A stretch of DNA of 64,000 nucleotides, taken from Streptomyces puniciscabiei. GTDB lineage: Bacteria > Actinomycetota > Actinomycetes > Streptomycetales > Streptomycetaceae. The stretch is from NCBI RefSeq assembly GCF_006715785.1, contig NZ_VFNX01000002.1:248001-312000 (forward strand), in the 5' to 3' direction. A model generated the notes under the pieces. It had not been told where the DNA came from. It was given only the letters and a program-made list of their open reading frames with translations, and did no database searches. Made by a program: the position numbers and the translations under genes. Every line of letters starts with the position of its first letter. Position 1 is the stretch's first letter. Below are positions 42,850 to 52,025 of this stretch, piece by piece.

Positions 42850-43132
42850 GATGTTCTCCTTGAGGGGTGGAGCGAGCCCGACACCCCCAAGGCTTCCGCC
42901 GACGCCGCCCCGGCGCCATGGTGGTCGTACGGAGGTCCAGGGTTCGGTTCACCCCACCCCACCCCCAAGGCCCCGCGCCCTCTCGTGGATCGTCATGTCC
43001 GGCTGCCGCCCGCGCTCCCTCGAGCGGGCAGGGTCCGCACTCAGCGAGCGGTTGGGGCGTCGCCTGCTGACTCCTGGCTTGTGCGCTCCGGCCGCGCAGG
43101 CCGCCGTCGGACGGGTGTGCGAGGATCCTCGG
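42850..43132. other. divergent promoter region
   Basis: 283 bases between the sensor-kinase operon (minus) and the GNAT gene (plus). Promoters expected; no coding signal or clear palindrome seen. Confidence 0.4.
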
Positions 43133-43753
43133 ATGAATGATCTGTGCGTCCGCCCGGCCTGCGAGGCCGACTTGACCACCCTCGTCCGCCTCCGCGACGA
43201 CGCGGCACGCTGGATGCTGACCCGCGGCATCACCGGGCAGTGGCGACCGGGGGAGCTGGACGAGGACCACTTCCGTCGGGTCATGGCGCATGGCGAGGTC
43301 TGGCTCGCGGAGGTCGGCGGACGCATCGCCGGCGCCTGGGAGCTGTGGTGGGAGGACGAGGCTGCCTGGGGACCGCAGCCGCCTGTGGCCGGTTACGTAC
43401 ACCGGCTCATGGTGGACCGGGACGTCGCCGAGCCCGGAACAGGAAGGCTGCTGCTGAGCGCGGCGGAACACCGAGTGGCCGCGGTGGGACGGACATGTGT
43501 ACGCCTGGACTGCGTGGCCGGCAACGCACAGCTCAAGGCCTACTACCAGAACGCCGGTTATCGGATGGTGGGCCACAAGGAGGGCAAGCCGCAGCCGGGC
43601 GGGACGCCCAAGTCCTTCACTCTGTTGGAGAAGCAGCTCCAGCAGGCAGCGGAGGCTCTGGGCGACTCTTCCTACCCGAGGGCCGCGGCAGCAGGTCAGC
43701 CCTCCCCCCGGACGGACGATCGTGCTGGGACTGGCGTGGCGTCTCGGTCGTGA
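43133..43753 (+). CDS. GNAT-family N-acetyltransferase
   Basis: 206 residues from the ATG at 43133. The GNAT core is visible: VRPACEADLTTLVRLRDDAA, RMLTRGITGQW-like acceptor region, GYVHRLMVDRDVAEPGTGRL with the acyl-CoA loop, and LDCVAGNAQLKAYYQNAGYR near the end. Acetylates an unidentified amine. A hydrophilic tail of about 40 residues follows. Stand-alone gene. Confidence 0.88.
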   Translation: MNDLCVRPACEADLTTLVRLRDDAARWMLTRGITGQWRPGELDEDHFRRVMAHGEVWLAEVGGRIAGAWELWWEDEAAWGPQPPVAGYVHRLMVDRDVAEPGTGRLLLSAAEHRVAAVGRTCVRLDCVAGNAQLKAYYQNAGYRMVGHKEGKPQPGGTPKSFTLLEKQLQQAAEALGDSSYPRAAAAGQPSPRTDDRAGTGVASRS

Positions 43754-43765
43754 TCGCTTTTCTGC

Positions 43766-43985
43766 GCGGGTGGTGAGGGCAACTACCGGGACACGTACTG
43801 CCTGGCGTTGGCTCGCGTTCCTTCGGGAACATCGCGCATTACCACCCGCTGTGCGGCGCGCTCCTCGGCAGGGAGGGCAGCCCCTGGTTCGCCGACCGGA
43901 TGCGCGGCACGCTCGCTGACTCTCCGAGGAGGAAGACGGACTCGTCCGTCGCGCAAAGGGTGCCGCCCCCCTGCCGGATCGAGCA
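43766..43985 (+). pseudogene. small degraded fragment, SnoaL-like at best
   Basis: GEGNYRDTYCLALARV reads in one frame and GNIAHYHPLCGALLGREGSP then WFADRMRGTLADSPRR in the next, with the switch around 43822. The opening resembles the end of SnoaL/NTF2-type proteins. No start codon or ribosome-binding site, and the N-terminal half is missing. Weak call; could be noise. Confidence 0.3.
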
Positions 43986-43989
43986 AGCC

Positions 43990-44544
43990 CTACAGTGCCG
44001 CCGCGTCCCCGGCCGATGTCGGCTGCGCGTTCCCGGGGACCTGGTCAGGCTGCGTTGGCGACATGGCCCGAAGGTACTGGTCGGCCTCTGCGGCGGTGCA
44101 GGAGGAGGCGAAGGTGAAGGCGCGCGGGGACGGCCCGTGCGCCCGCAGGTGCGCCAGCCGCTCCAGGGCCTCGCCGGTGGTCGGAAGGTGACCGGCGGGG
44201 ACCCACCAGAGCACCAGGTGCGCCTCGACGTGCCGCTCGAACCATTCGCGGCGCCGCCGCAGCACCTCCAGGTGCCCGCTGCGGTAGGTGAAGTCCCACA
44301 GGGCCTCCTGGGTCTCCCACACCGTCAGATTGACGATGACGTCCTCGCCCGCCGGGCGCAGGGCGGTGGCATCGGGCGCCCCCTCCTCCACGAGCCGCCA
44401 CACGAAGCCGGGCGCGTCATCGGCGGCCGTGTTGACCGGGTCGAGCAGCTCGACGAACGGCGCCATGCGCGGGTCGTCCAGGGGGTGGCGGAGCGTGGCG
44501 ACGTTGAGCTGGGCGAGGTGGGCGGCAGGCGCGGATGTGGTCAT
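43990..44544 (-). CDS. DUF3291-family protein
   Basis: 184 residues from the ATG at 44544. The family pattern is visible in HLAQLNVATLRHPLDDPRMA, PGFVWRLVEEGAPDATAL and NLTVWETQEALWDFTYRSGH, followed by RREWFERHVEAHLVLWWVPA and a C-terminal HLRAHGPSPRAFTF. The fold is a dimeric ferredoxin-like (ABM-related) one, of unknown function, in cytoplasmic proteins. It lies 31 bases downstream of the Cys-rich regulator on the same strand, so it may be that regulator's co-transcribed target. Confidence 0.85.
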   Translation of the reverse strand: MTTSAPAAHLAQLNVATLRHPLDDPRMAPFVELLDPVNTAADDAPGFVWRLVEEGAPDATALRPAGEDVIVNLTVWETQEALWDFTYRSGHLEVLRRRREWFERHVEAHLVLWWVPAGHLPTTGEALERLAHLRAHGPSPRAFTFASSCTAAEADQYLRAMSPTQPDQVPGNAQPTSAGDAAAL

Positions 44545-44575
44545 GACCAGATCCCAGCATGGCCCGCTTTCTATG

Positions 44576-45256
44576 TCAGTCAATCTTGTTTTTAGAGCGT
44601 TCGACCACCACACAGCACTCCCCCGGTCGGGCGTCCATGCGGGCGCGGACGGGACCGTCCGTGCCGAGCAGCCCCTCCAGCAGCGCGAGATTCATGCCGC
44701 AGACGAGCGGCGGGAAGCGTTCGGCAACGGCATGGAAGGGGCAGTTGCGCATTCGGACGACGCACGCAGCCTCCCCGGCCATCCCCTCGGCGCCTTCCAG
44801 GTGCGGTTCGTAGCCGCGGGCGGCCAGCATCTCCATCGCCTCGTCCAGGCCGCCGCAGGGCGCCGCCGACCCGCGCAGGGCCTCGCCCCGGCGGCGCGCC
44901 GCCGCGCAGAGCCCGGCATCCAGTCCGGCCTGCTCGGCAGCCTCGGCGAGCAGCTCGGCGGCCGTGCGGTAGTCGCGCGCGGGCAGCGACACCGCCCGCT
45001 CGGCCCGCGCCCGCGTGTACACCTTGGCGGGACGGCCCGCCCCCGGCCCCGAGCGGCCCGTCAACCGGCGGCTGCCACTCTCCAGCAGTCCGGCCTCGGT
45101 CAGCTTGTCCAGATGGTGCGCAGCGAGCGTCCGCGCCACCCCGGCCGCCTCGGCAGCCTCATTGCGGCCGACCTCGCGGCCCTGCGCCACCACGTACTCG
45201 TACAGGCGGCGTCGCACCGGATCCTGCAGGGCTGCGATTGCATCGATGTCCTTCAC
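44576..45256 (-). CDS. ArsR/SufR-like regulator with a C-terminal cysteine cluster
   Basis: 226 residues, GTG at 45256. The N-terminal winged helix is clear (DPVRRRLYEYVVAQGREVGR, EAAGVARTLAAHHLDKLTEA, GLLE). The C-terminal half ends with MRNCPFHAVAERFPPLVCGM and then PGECCVVV: cysteines spaced C-x13-C-x27-CC. SufR-type repressors carry an iron-sulphur cluster on a similar C-terminal cysteine set, so an Fe-S or metal-sensing role is likely. The start lies about seven bases after a TAGAAT box, so the mRNA may be nearly leaderless. Possibly cotranscribed with the DUF3291 gene. Confidence 0.85.
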   Translation of the reverse strand: MKDIDAIAALQDPVRRRLYEYVVAQGREVGRNEAAEAAGVARTLAAHHLDKLTEAGLLESGSRRLTGRSGPGAGRPAKVYTRARAERAVSLPARDYRTAAELLAEAAEQAGLDAGLCAAARRRGEALRGSAAPCGGLDEAMEMLAARGYEPHLEGAEGMAGEAACVVRMRNCPFHAVAERFPPLVCGMNLALLEGLLGTDGPVRARMDARPGECCVVVERSKNKID

Positions 45257-45324
45257 CTTGACATTCTAGGAACAACACAGATTGGACATAGAAGGCCACA
45301 GGGGGAAGTTCCGAGCGCGACCTG

Positions 45325-46470
45325 TCAGTGGCGCCGGCGGGAGTTGAGTCGCGCGGCCTGACGCGTCAGGTGGTCGCGTTCGGCGAGGTTGGGTGCCTTG
45401 TGGGCCGCCTCGGCATACAGGCGTGCAGCCGTCGCCAGGTCGCCGTCGCGTTCGTGGAGGTAGGCCGCCACCGCGGCGTGGCGGGGCAGCGAGGCGTCCA
45501 GCACTGCGAGCTCCGCCAGGCCGGCGCGCGGTCCGTCGGCCTCGCCGACGGCGACAGCGCGGTTGAGCCGGACGACCGGGCTGTCGGTCAGGCGCGTGAG
45601 CTCGTCGTACCACTCGACGATCTGCACCCAGTCGGTCTCCTCGGCGGTGGGTGCGTCAGCGTGGAGGGCGGCGATGGCGGCCTGGGCCTGGAACTCGCCG
45701 AGCCGGTCGCGGGCAAGGGCCGCCTGCAGGATCTCGACGCCATCGGTGATCAACTTCGTGTCCCAGCGGCTTCTGTCCTGCTCGGCGAGCGGCACCAGGC
45801 TGCCGTCGGGCGCGGTGCGGGCGGCGCGGCGTGCGTGGTGCAGCAGCATGAGGGCGAGCAGCCCTGCCACCTCGGGGTGGTCGATCCGGGCCGCGAGTTG
45901 CCGGGTGAGCCGGATGGCCTCGGCGGCGAGATCGATGTCGCCGGAGTAGCCCTCGTTGAAGACCAGGTAGAGGACGCGCAGCACGGTGGCGACGTCGCCG
46001 GGCTGGTCGAGCCGCACGCCGGAGACGGTGCGCTTGGCCCGGCTGATGCGCTGCGCCATGGTCGCCTCGGGCACCAGGTAGGCCTGGGCGATCTGGCGGG
46101 TGGTGAGCCCGCCGACGGCGCGCAGTGTGAGCGCGACGGCGGACGACGGCGTCAGCGACGGGTGGGCGCACAGGAAGTACAGCTGGAGGGTGTCGTCCAC
46201 CGCGGGCGCGGGCCCGGGCGCCGGCTCCTCCTCGACGCGCTCCTCACGCCGGCGGCGGGCGGCGTCGGCGCGCGTGGCGTCGAGGAACTTGCGCCAGGCC
46301 ACGGTGACCAGCCAGCCCTTCGGGTCCCGCGGCGGGTCGGTCGGCCAGACGCGGAGCGCCTCGACGAGCGCGTCCTGCACGGCGTCCTCGGCCGCCGCGA
46401 AGCCGGCTCCGCGACGGACGAGGACGGTGAGCACGCCCGGCGTGAGGCTCCGGAGCAGGGCCTCGTTCAT
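45325..46470 (-). CDS. ECF sigma factor with C-terminal TPR-like extension (ECF42-type)
   Basis: 381 residues from the ATG at 46470. Sigma region 2 is in GAGFAAAEDAVQDALVEALR, VWPTDPPRDPKGWLVTVAWR; region 4 in GLTTRQIAQAYLVPEATMAQ, RISRAKRT. A long C-terminal domain (from about 175: LRVLYLVFNEGYSGDIDL, later HAAVAAYLHERDGDLATAAR) is the TPR-like extension of ECF42 sigma factors. This class lacks an anti-sigma factor and is found next to DGPF proteins, exactly as here: the DGPF gene lies upstream and overlaps by four bases (ATGA). The C-terminal domain probably controls activity. Confidence 0.93.
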   Translation of the reverse strand: MNEALLRSLTPGVLTVLVRRGAGFAAAEDAVQDALVEALRVWPTDPPRDPKGWLVTVAWRKFLDATRADAARRRREERVEEEPAPGPAPAVDDTLQLYFLCAHPSLTPSSAVALTLRAVGGLTTRQIAQAYLVPEATMAQRISRAKRTVSGVRLDQPGDVATVLRVLYLVFNEGYSGDIDLAAEAIRLTRQLAARIDHPEVAGLLALMLLHHARRAARTAPDGSLVPLAEQDRSRWDTKLITDGVEILQAALARDRLGEFQAQAAIAALHADAPTAEETDWVQIVEWYDELTRLTDSPVVRLNRAVAVGEADGPRAGLAELAVLDASLPRHAAVAAYLHERDGDLATAARLYAEAAHKAPNLAERDHLTRQAARLNSRRRH

Positions 46471-46886
46471 CGATGAGGGCACTCCGTGGTGGTGGGGTGC
46501 GCGGCCAGGAACGGGCGCAGCTCCAGCCACTCGTGGATCGGCTTGCCGCCCGCCCCGGGCGCGGCCGACAGCTCCCCGGCCAGCTCGACGGCGCGCTCGT
46601 AGCTGTCGACGTCGATCACCATCCAGCCGGCGATGAGGTCCTTGGTCTCGGCGAACGGTCCGTCGGTGACCGGCGGGCGCCCCTCACCGTCGTACCGGAC
46701 CCACGCTCCCCCAGGGGCCAGCGCCTGACCGTCGACGAGCTCGCCCGTCTTCTCGAGCCGGGCCGCGAAGTCGTTCATGTACCGCACATGCGCCGAGACC
46801 TCCTCCGGCGTCCACTGGTCCATCGGCACGTCGTTGACCGCAGCCGGGGCGCCGCGGTAATGCTTCAGCAGCAGGTACTTGGCCAT
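46467..46886 (-). CDS. DGPF-domain (YCII-related) protein
   Basis: 139 residues, ATG at 46886. MAKYLLLKHYRGAPAAVNDV and RYDGEGRPPVTDGPFAETKD contain the diagnostic DGPF motif at about residues 71-74, followed by LIAGWMVIDVDSYERAVELA. The YCII-type ferredoxin-like fold has unknown chemistry. It is the conserved partner and usual target of ECF42-type sigma factors and overlaps the sigma gene by four bases. Confidence 0.93.
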   Translation of the reverse strand: MAKYLLLKHYRGAPAAVNDVPMDQWTPEEVSAHVRYMNDFAARLEKTGELVDGQALAPGGAWVRYDGEGRPPVTDGPFAETKDLIAGWMVIDVDSYERAVELAGELSAAPGAGGKPIHEWLELRPFLAAHPTTTECPHR

Positions 46887-47191
46887 CGTGGTTCTCCTCG
46901 GTGCTCGTGCGACCCATTGTGGCCGCGTGCACCCCTGGGACGGAGCCGGGCACGAGTTCTCGACATCGCCGTCCGAATGTTTTCCGGACTCACGTTGATG
47001 ACCTTGCGTGAGCCCTCTCGCGGGTCCGGATCAGGCACGATTCGACGAGCGGGCCTGTCCGGGACCGAGGGTGGCGGCCGCCGAGGTCCGCGTCATCGTC
47101 CTCTCTCACCGGATTCCCCGGCAGCTCGCGGACGACTTTGATGCCAAGCAGTGGCGCGGACCCCGACGGCGCCATGTCGGGCAGGCCCCGA
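46887..47191. other. no recognisable gene
   Basis: About 305 bases between the start of the DGPF gene and the end of the GH51 gene. Must carry the promoter of the DGPF/sigma operon. No coding signal. Confidence 0.35.
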
Positions 47192-49810
47192 TCAGGTCAG
47201 GACGAGTTCCAGCACGGTGACCGAGAGCGGCGGCACGGTGCTGGTGAAGGACGCTGCCGCGCCGGTGACGGTGCTGGTCCTGGGAACCAGCCTGTCGGGG
47301 TCCGCCAGCGTGTTCGTGGTGGTGCGCGAGGGGCCGGTCAGGACGGTCGCGGTGGCTTGCCTCTTGACCCCCTTGGCCAGCCCCTTCAGTTCGACCGGCA
47401 CGTTCACCTTCTCCGTCCCGCAGTTGACGACTGCGAGGTACAGGCGGTTCCCGGACCGGGTCGCCACGGTGGCGAGGCCGGGCAGCGCCCGCGCGGTGGC
47501 CGGCAGCACCGTGTCGCCGAGCCTGTTCGTCAGCATGTGCTGTGCCCAGTAGCTGGGAGACACATAGCTGGTGAGGTTGTCGTAGGCGATGAGGTTGGTG
47601 GCCCAGACGTTGTTCTTGACGTGCGAGAAGAGCGGCGCGTAGCACTCCATGAGGACCTGGTCCGAGTTGCGGATCAGCCCGGCCAGCCAAGCGGCGTCGC
47701 CGAGTGCCGCGTTGAGGTCGGGTGTGGGGCGGCCCTCCTGCGCGGCCCACTCTCCCACGAACACCTTCGTCGAACCGCGGTCCCGGTTGTCGTACTTGTG
47801 GGTGGAGGCCTGAGCGGCGGACGGCGCGAGGTAGTAGTGCTCGTCGATCAGGTCCGGGGTGCGGCTCGTCACCGATGTCGTGGCGATCAGCTTCAGATGC
47901 GGGTACTTCGCCTTGATCGCGTCGTAGAAGGCCGCGAACCGCTCGTCGTACGACCCCGAGGAGTCGAACCAGTCCTCGTTGCCGATCTCCACGTACTCCA
48001 GCGGGAACGGCTCCGGGTGTCCGTCGGCGGCACGTCGGGCGCCCCAGGTGCTGGTGACGGGTCCGGTGACGTACTCGATCTCGTCCAGTGCGTCCTGGAT
48101 GTACGGCTTGAGTGCGTCGCCGGTGACGTGTGCGCCCTTGAGGGAGTAGCCGGCGTAGACGGCGAGGACCGGCTGGGCGCGCAGGTCCTCGACCCATTGC
48201 AGGTATTCGAGGAGTCCGAGGCCGTCCGTGGACCAGTAGCCCCAGGCGTCGTCCATGTGGCCGGGGCGTTCCCAGACCGGACCGATGGTGTTCTTCCAGT
48301 TGTACCGCGTCGCGATGGTGTTGCCCTCGAGGAAGTTTCCGCCGGGGAAGCGCAGGAACTTCGGCTTCAGAGCGATCAGTTTCTCCATCAGGTCGACGCG
48401 CAGACCGTTGGGCCGGTTGTTGTGGGTGGGCGGGAAGAGGGACACGTGCTGGAGCCACAGTGTCTCGCCCGCGGCGGCGGGATCGGCCGTGGTGACGGTC
48501 AGCCTTGCGTCGCCGACCACTGGGGTGCGCGTACCGGTGCGCAGGGTCAGCTCGAACGGGCGGCCGGGGAAGTCGGTGCCGATGTGGGGCACGTGGGCGG
48601 ACGCGTACACCGTGGAGCCGTCCGCCGACTCGATGGCCAACGTGAGCGGGCCGATGCGTCGCGACGCCTTGGCGAACAGCCGGGCGGTGTAGGTGGTTCT
48701 GGGCCGCACGGGTATGCCCCAGTAGCCGTCGTTGGCGACGCCGGCCCGGTTTCCGGCCCCGGTGCCGCTCGGCAGCACGACCTTGAGGGAACGGTTGAGT
48801 GCGGCGTTGAGCGGGGTGGCGGTGTCGAGTGCGAGGGTCGCTGCGCCTACGGCGGACCAGTGGAGGGGCGTGGTGTCGCCGGCCATCATCGAGCGGTTCT
48901 GCACCAGTTCGGCGTAGATGCCGCCCTCGCCGGAGTGGTTGATGTCCTCGAACATCAAGCCGGGGAGGATGGGGGACACGGCGTGCGCCGGGTTGGCGAC
49001 GTCCACGCTCAGCAGCGGAGTCGTGGTCTCCACCGGGACGCCGGCCAGGGCCGCGACCTGGTCGGAGGTGAGGGCGGAGGGGAACATCCACACGTCGTCG
49101 ATCAGTCCGTGCCACTGGTCGACGTGCCCGCCGCCGTAGAGCGCACGGCCGATGGCGGTGTCGCCGCTGCCGGCCCAGCCCGCGGTGTAGGCGGTCTCTC
49201 CTTCCAGCACGCCGTTGACGTAGAGGCGGATGACCCCGGCGGTCGGGTCGCTGACGCCGACCAGGTGCGTCCAGGTGTCGGTGGCGGGCGCCGAAGCGGC
49301 GGCCGCCACCGCGGCATTCTGGGTGGCGTCCGAGCCCAGCCGGGCGAAGGCGAAGGTTCCGGTGTCGTCGCGCAGCCCCAGGTAGAAGGAGCTGACGACC
49401 TTGCCGTCGACGCTGACGGCGGTCTGGTATCCGCCGAGTTGAGCGAGGTTGACCCAGGCGCCCACCGAGAACGCCTTGGAGGTGTCCAGGGCCGGCCCGG
49501 ACGCCGTTGCGTTGCCGCCTGCCGTGAGGCTCAGGCTGTGGGTACCGACCTTGCCGGTGTCCCAGCCGGCGGCGCCCTGGAGCGTCACGGTGCGGCCGTT
49601 GCCGGAGGAGTCGGCTGCCGAGGTGCCGGAGCCTTCGTCGAAGGTCCAGTGGGCGGCTGCGGCGGGGAGGTCCGCGGCGGTGGCGCTTGTGGTGGTGCCG
49701 GCGAGTTCGGCGGCCCCCGCGGGAGCGGCGGCGGCGAAGGTCCCGGCGAGCGAGGCGGCGCCCAGGACGGTGAGGACGGTTCTGCGCGGCACTCCGGCTT
49801 CTGAAGGCAT
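47192..49810 (-). CDS. secreted GH51-type alpha-L-arabinofuranosidase with LamG domain
   Basis: 872 residues from the ATG at 49810, nine bases after a GGGA site; an ATG at 49819 is too close to it. The leader GVPRRTVLTVLGAASLAGTF has a twin Arg and a hydrophobic core, so Tat or Sec export. A LamG/concanavalin-like domain (about 45-235: HWTFDEGSGTSAADSSG, GLIDDVWMFPSAL) precedes a GH51 catalytic part with a carbohydrate-binding insert. FLRFPGGNFLEGN, the acid-base Glu in VEIGNEDW (about residue 612) and the nucleophile in VFVGEWAAQEG are visible. It trims arabinose from plant arabinoxylan or arabinan. Confidence 0.93.
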   Translation of the reverse strand: MPSEAGVPRRTVLTVLGAASLAGTFAAAAPAGAAELAGTTTSATAADLPAAAAHWTFDEGSGTSAADSSGNGRTVTLQGAAGWDTGKVGTHSLSLTAGGNATASGPALDTSKAFSVGAWVNLAQLGGYQTAVSVDGKVVSSFYLGLRDDTGTFAFARLGSDATQNAAVAAAASAPATDTWTHLVGVSDPTAGVIRLYVNGVLEGETAYTAGWAGSGDTAIGRALYGGGHVDQWHGLIDDVWMFPSALTSDQVAALAGVPVETTTPLLSVDVANPAHAVSPILPGLMFEDINHSGEGGIYAELVQNRSMMAGDTTPLHWSAVGAATLALDTATPLNAALNRSLKVVLPSGTGAGNRAGVANDGYWGIPVRPRTTYTARLFAKASRRIGPLTLAIESADGSTVYASAHVPHIGTDFPGRPFELTLRTGTRTPVVGDARLTVTTADPAAAGETLWLQHVSLFPPTHNNRPNGLRVDLMEKLIALKPKFLRFPGGNFLEGNTIATRYNWKNTIGPVWERPGHMDDAWGYWSTDGLGLLEYLQWVEDLRAQPVLAVYAGYSLKGAHVTGDALKPYIQDALDEIEYVTGPVTSTWGARRAADGHPEPFPLEYVEIGNEDWFDSSGSYDERFAAFYDAIKAKYPHLKLIATTSVTSRTPDLIDEHYYLAPSAAQASTHKYDNRDRGSTKVFVGEWAAQEGRPTPDLNAALGDAAWLAGLIRNSDQVLMECYAPLFSHVKNNVWATNLIAYDNLTSYVSPSYWAQHMLTNRLGDTVLPATARALPGLATVATRSGNRLYLAVVNCGTEKVNVPVELKGLAKGVKRQATATVLTGPSRTTTNTLADPDRLVPRTSTVTGAAASFTSTVPPLSVTVLELVLT

Positions 49811-49819
49811 GCGGCTCAT

Positions 49820-50222
49820 TCCCTTTGTGACAGACCGTTGCGTTGCGGTGCGTACCGGCCGGGGCGGAGCAGCCTGCGGAAGCTGACAGCCACCCTTGTT
49901 CGATATTCCGTACGGCGATCGGTACTTCGAGCAGCAGGGATCTTAGGGTGCCAACACGGCCCGTCAACACCCCCCGTACGCCAATGCCTCTCCGGAACAC
50001 AGGAGTTGGCCCAGCGAGGGCCCCTGGAGTCCGTTCGGCGAACGCACGCCGAAGAAGAGTCCGACTTCGCGCGACTGACGAGGCGCTCCTCGCCGTAGAG
50101 CAGATGACACTGCCGCTCGGTGAAGGGGGTGCGGATGCCGACGTGTGTGAGGTCGGGGCCCGCCCCCGGCCGGGCGGATGGGTCGTCCCCCTCCATCGTC
50201 CGGCAAACCCCGAGGTGACCTG
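49820..50222. other. 403-bp divergent control region
   Basis: Separates two outward-firing secreted-enzyme genes (GH51 and BNR protein). A moderately AT-rich patch around 49890-49935 is the likely promoter zone of the GH51 gene. I see no palindrome strong enough to name an operator. Confidence 0.4.
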
Positions 50223-52025
50223 ATGCCTTCTGCCCTGTCACGGTCGAGTCGCCGCCGTCGGCCACGGCGCGTGCTGATCGGCCTGACCGTTCTGAGTCTG
50301 GGCTGCCTGTCCGTGCTGCCCGCCGATGCCGCCACGCCCTCTTCGGGCACCGTCACCGATACCGCGTCGTCGGTGGCCTGGGGCGGCGGGCCGTTCGTCG
50401 TACCGAATGCCAGTGGCGCCGCGGGAACCGTCTCCTGCGATGCGCAGCGGCCCTGCGACGACTACGCACTCACGGTCGCTGTGCCCGACGGGTACGACGC
50501 CGGGCACAGTCTGCGCGTCGAGATCAAGTGGGGCGATCCCGTCGCCGACTTCGACCTGTACGCGCTCGACGCCGACGGCCGGCAGATCGCCGCCGCCGCG
50601 TCCACGAGCGACCCGGAAGTGCTGCTCCTACCGGCGGTGTCGGCGTCGTACACGCTCCGCGTCGTGCCGTACGACCCGCTGGGCGAGAGCTACACCGGCA
50701 CCGCGAGCCTGGTCACCGACCCGGTCGACCCGCCGCCGAGCACCGCCACCCCGCCCACGTACACCTCATCCTCCGCGCCCGACGCGCTGTCCAACGCGCA
50801 CAACGCCGGTGAACCCTCCATAGGCGTCGACCGGGCCACCGGGGCGGTGATGTACCAGGCGTACACCTCGACCCTCAAGGTCACGTACGACAGCTCAGGC
50901 GCGGCGACCTGGCGGGACCGCAGCGCCCACGCCGCCAACGGCTGCCCGCAGGGCAGCCTCACCAGCCTCGACCCGATCCTGTTCAGCGACCCGGCCACGC
51001 ACCGCACCTTCGAGTCACAACTCGCGGGCAAGACCGCACTGACCTGCTACACCGACGACGACGGCACGACCTGGACGCCGACCGCGGGCTCCGGCATCGA
51101 CTCGGGTGTCGACCACCAGACGCTGGGCGGTGGACCGTTCGCGGCGGGCGGTGTCGGGGCGGCGACCGGCTACCCGGACGCGGTCTACTACTGCTCCCAG
51201 GACATCGCCGATGCGTCGTGCGCGGTCAGCCGCGACGGCGGGCTGACATACGGACCGGCGGTTCCCCTGTACTCCCTGCTGGACTGCGGCGGCCTGCACG
51301 GACACGTGAAGGTGGCCCCCGACGGCACCGTCTACGTCCCCAACAAGGGCTGCAACGGCCATCAGGCCGTCGCGCTGTCCGAGGACAACGGCCTGACCTG
51401 GCACGTGCGCCCCAACCCGGCCAGCACTGCGGGCGACTCCGACCCCAGCGTCGGCATCGGCTCCGCCGGCAGCGTCTACATGGGCTACCAGAACAGCGAC
51501 GGCACCGCCCGGATCGCCGTCAGCCACGACAAGGGCAGGACGTGGCTGTACGACCAGAACGTCGGCGCCTCCCTCGGCATCAAGAACATCGTCTTCCCCG
51601 CGGTGACCGCAGGGGACGACGACCGCGCCGCCTTCGCCTTCCTCGGCACCACCACCGGCGGCAACTACCAGGACGCCAGCGGCTTCACGGGCGTGTGGCA
51701 CCTGTACGTGGCCACCACCTACGACGGCGGCCGCTCCTGGGTGACCGTGGACGCCACCCCGACCGACCCCGTCCAGAAGGGCTCCATCTGCACCGGCGGC
51801 ACCACCTGCGGTCAGGACCGCAACCTGCTCGATTTCATGGACGTCACCCTCGATGCCCAGGGCCGGGTGCTGGTCGGCTACGCCGACGGCTGCACCGGGA
51901 CGTGCGCGACCGGCGGGGCACAGAACTACGACGCCCTGGCCGGCATCGCCCGTCAGGCCACCGGCAGGACGTTGTACGGCGCCTTTGACACGATGTTCGC
52001 CAAGAAGCACCGGAAGGCCAAGTGA
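50223..52025 (+). CDS. secreted BNR/sialidase-like repeat protein
   Basis: 600 residues from the ATG at 50223 with GAGGTGA just upstream. An Arg-rich N-terminus and hydrophobic core ending ADAA form the signal peptide. About residues 60-185 form a small beta domain (VEIKWGDPVADFDLYALDAD). The rest is a six-bladed beta-propeller-type region with Asp-box-like turns: SRDGGLTYG, SEDNGLTWH, SHDKGRTWL, TYDGGRSWV. The Asp-box repeats are typical of sialidases and other propeller hydrolases. I see no sialidase catalytic Arg triad, so enzymatic activity is unproven. It is coupled to the lipoprotein gene by a GTGA overlap. Confidence 0.85.
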   Translation: MPSALSRSSRRRRPRRVLIGLTVLSLGCLSVLPADAATPSSGTVTDTASSVAWGGGPFVVPNASGAAGTVSCDAQRPCDDYALTVAVPDGYDAGHSLRVEIKWGDPVADFDLYALDADGRQIAAAASTSDPEVLLLPAVSASYTLRVVPYDPLGESYTGTASLVTDPVDPPPSTATPPTYTSSSAPDALSNAHNAGEPSIGVDRATGAVMYQAYTSTLKVTYDSSGAATWRDRSAHAANGCPQGSLTSLDPILFSDPATHRTFESQLAGKTALTCYTDDDGTTWTPTAGSGIDSGVDHQTLGGGPFAAGGVGAATGYPDAVYYCSQDIADASCAVSRDGGLTYGPAVPLYSLLDCGGLHGHVKVAPDGTVYVPNKGCNGHQAVALSEDNGLTWHVRPNPASTAGDSDPSVGIGSAGSVYMGYQNSDGTARIAVSHDKGRTWLYDQNVGASLGIKNIVFPAVTAGDDDRAAFAFLGTTTGGNYQDASGFTGVWHLYVATTYDGGRSWVTVDATPTDPVQKGSICTGGTTCGQDRNLLDFMDVTLDAQGRVLVGYADGCTGTCATGGAQNYDALAGIARQATGRTLYGAFDTMFAKKHRKAK

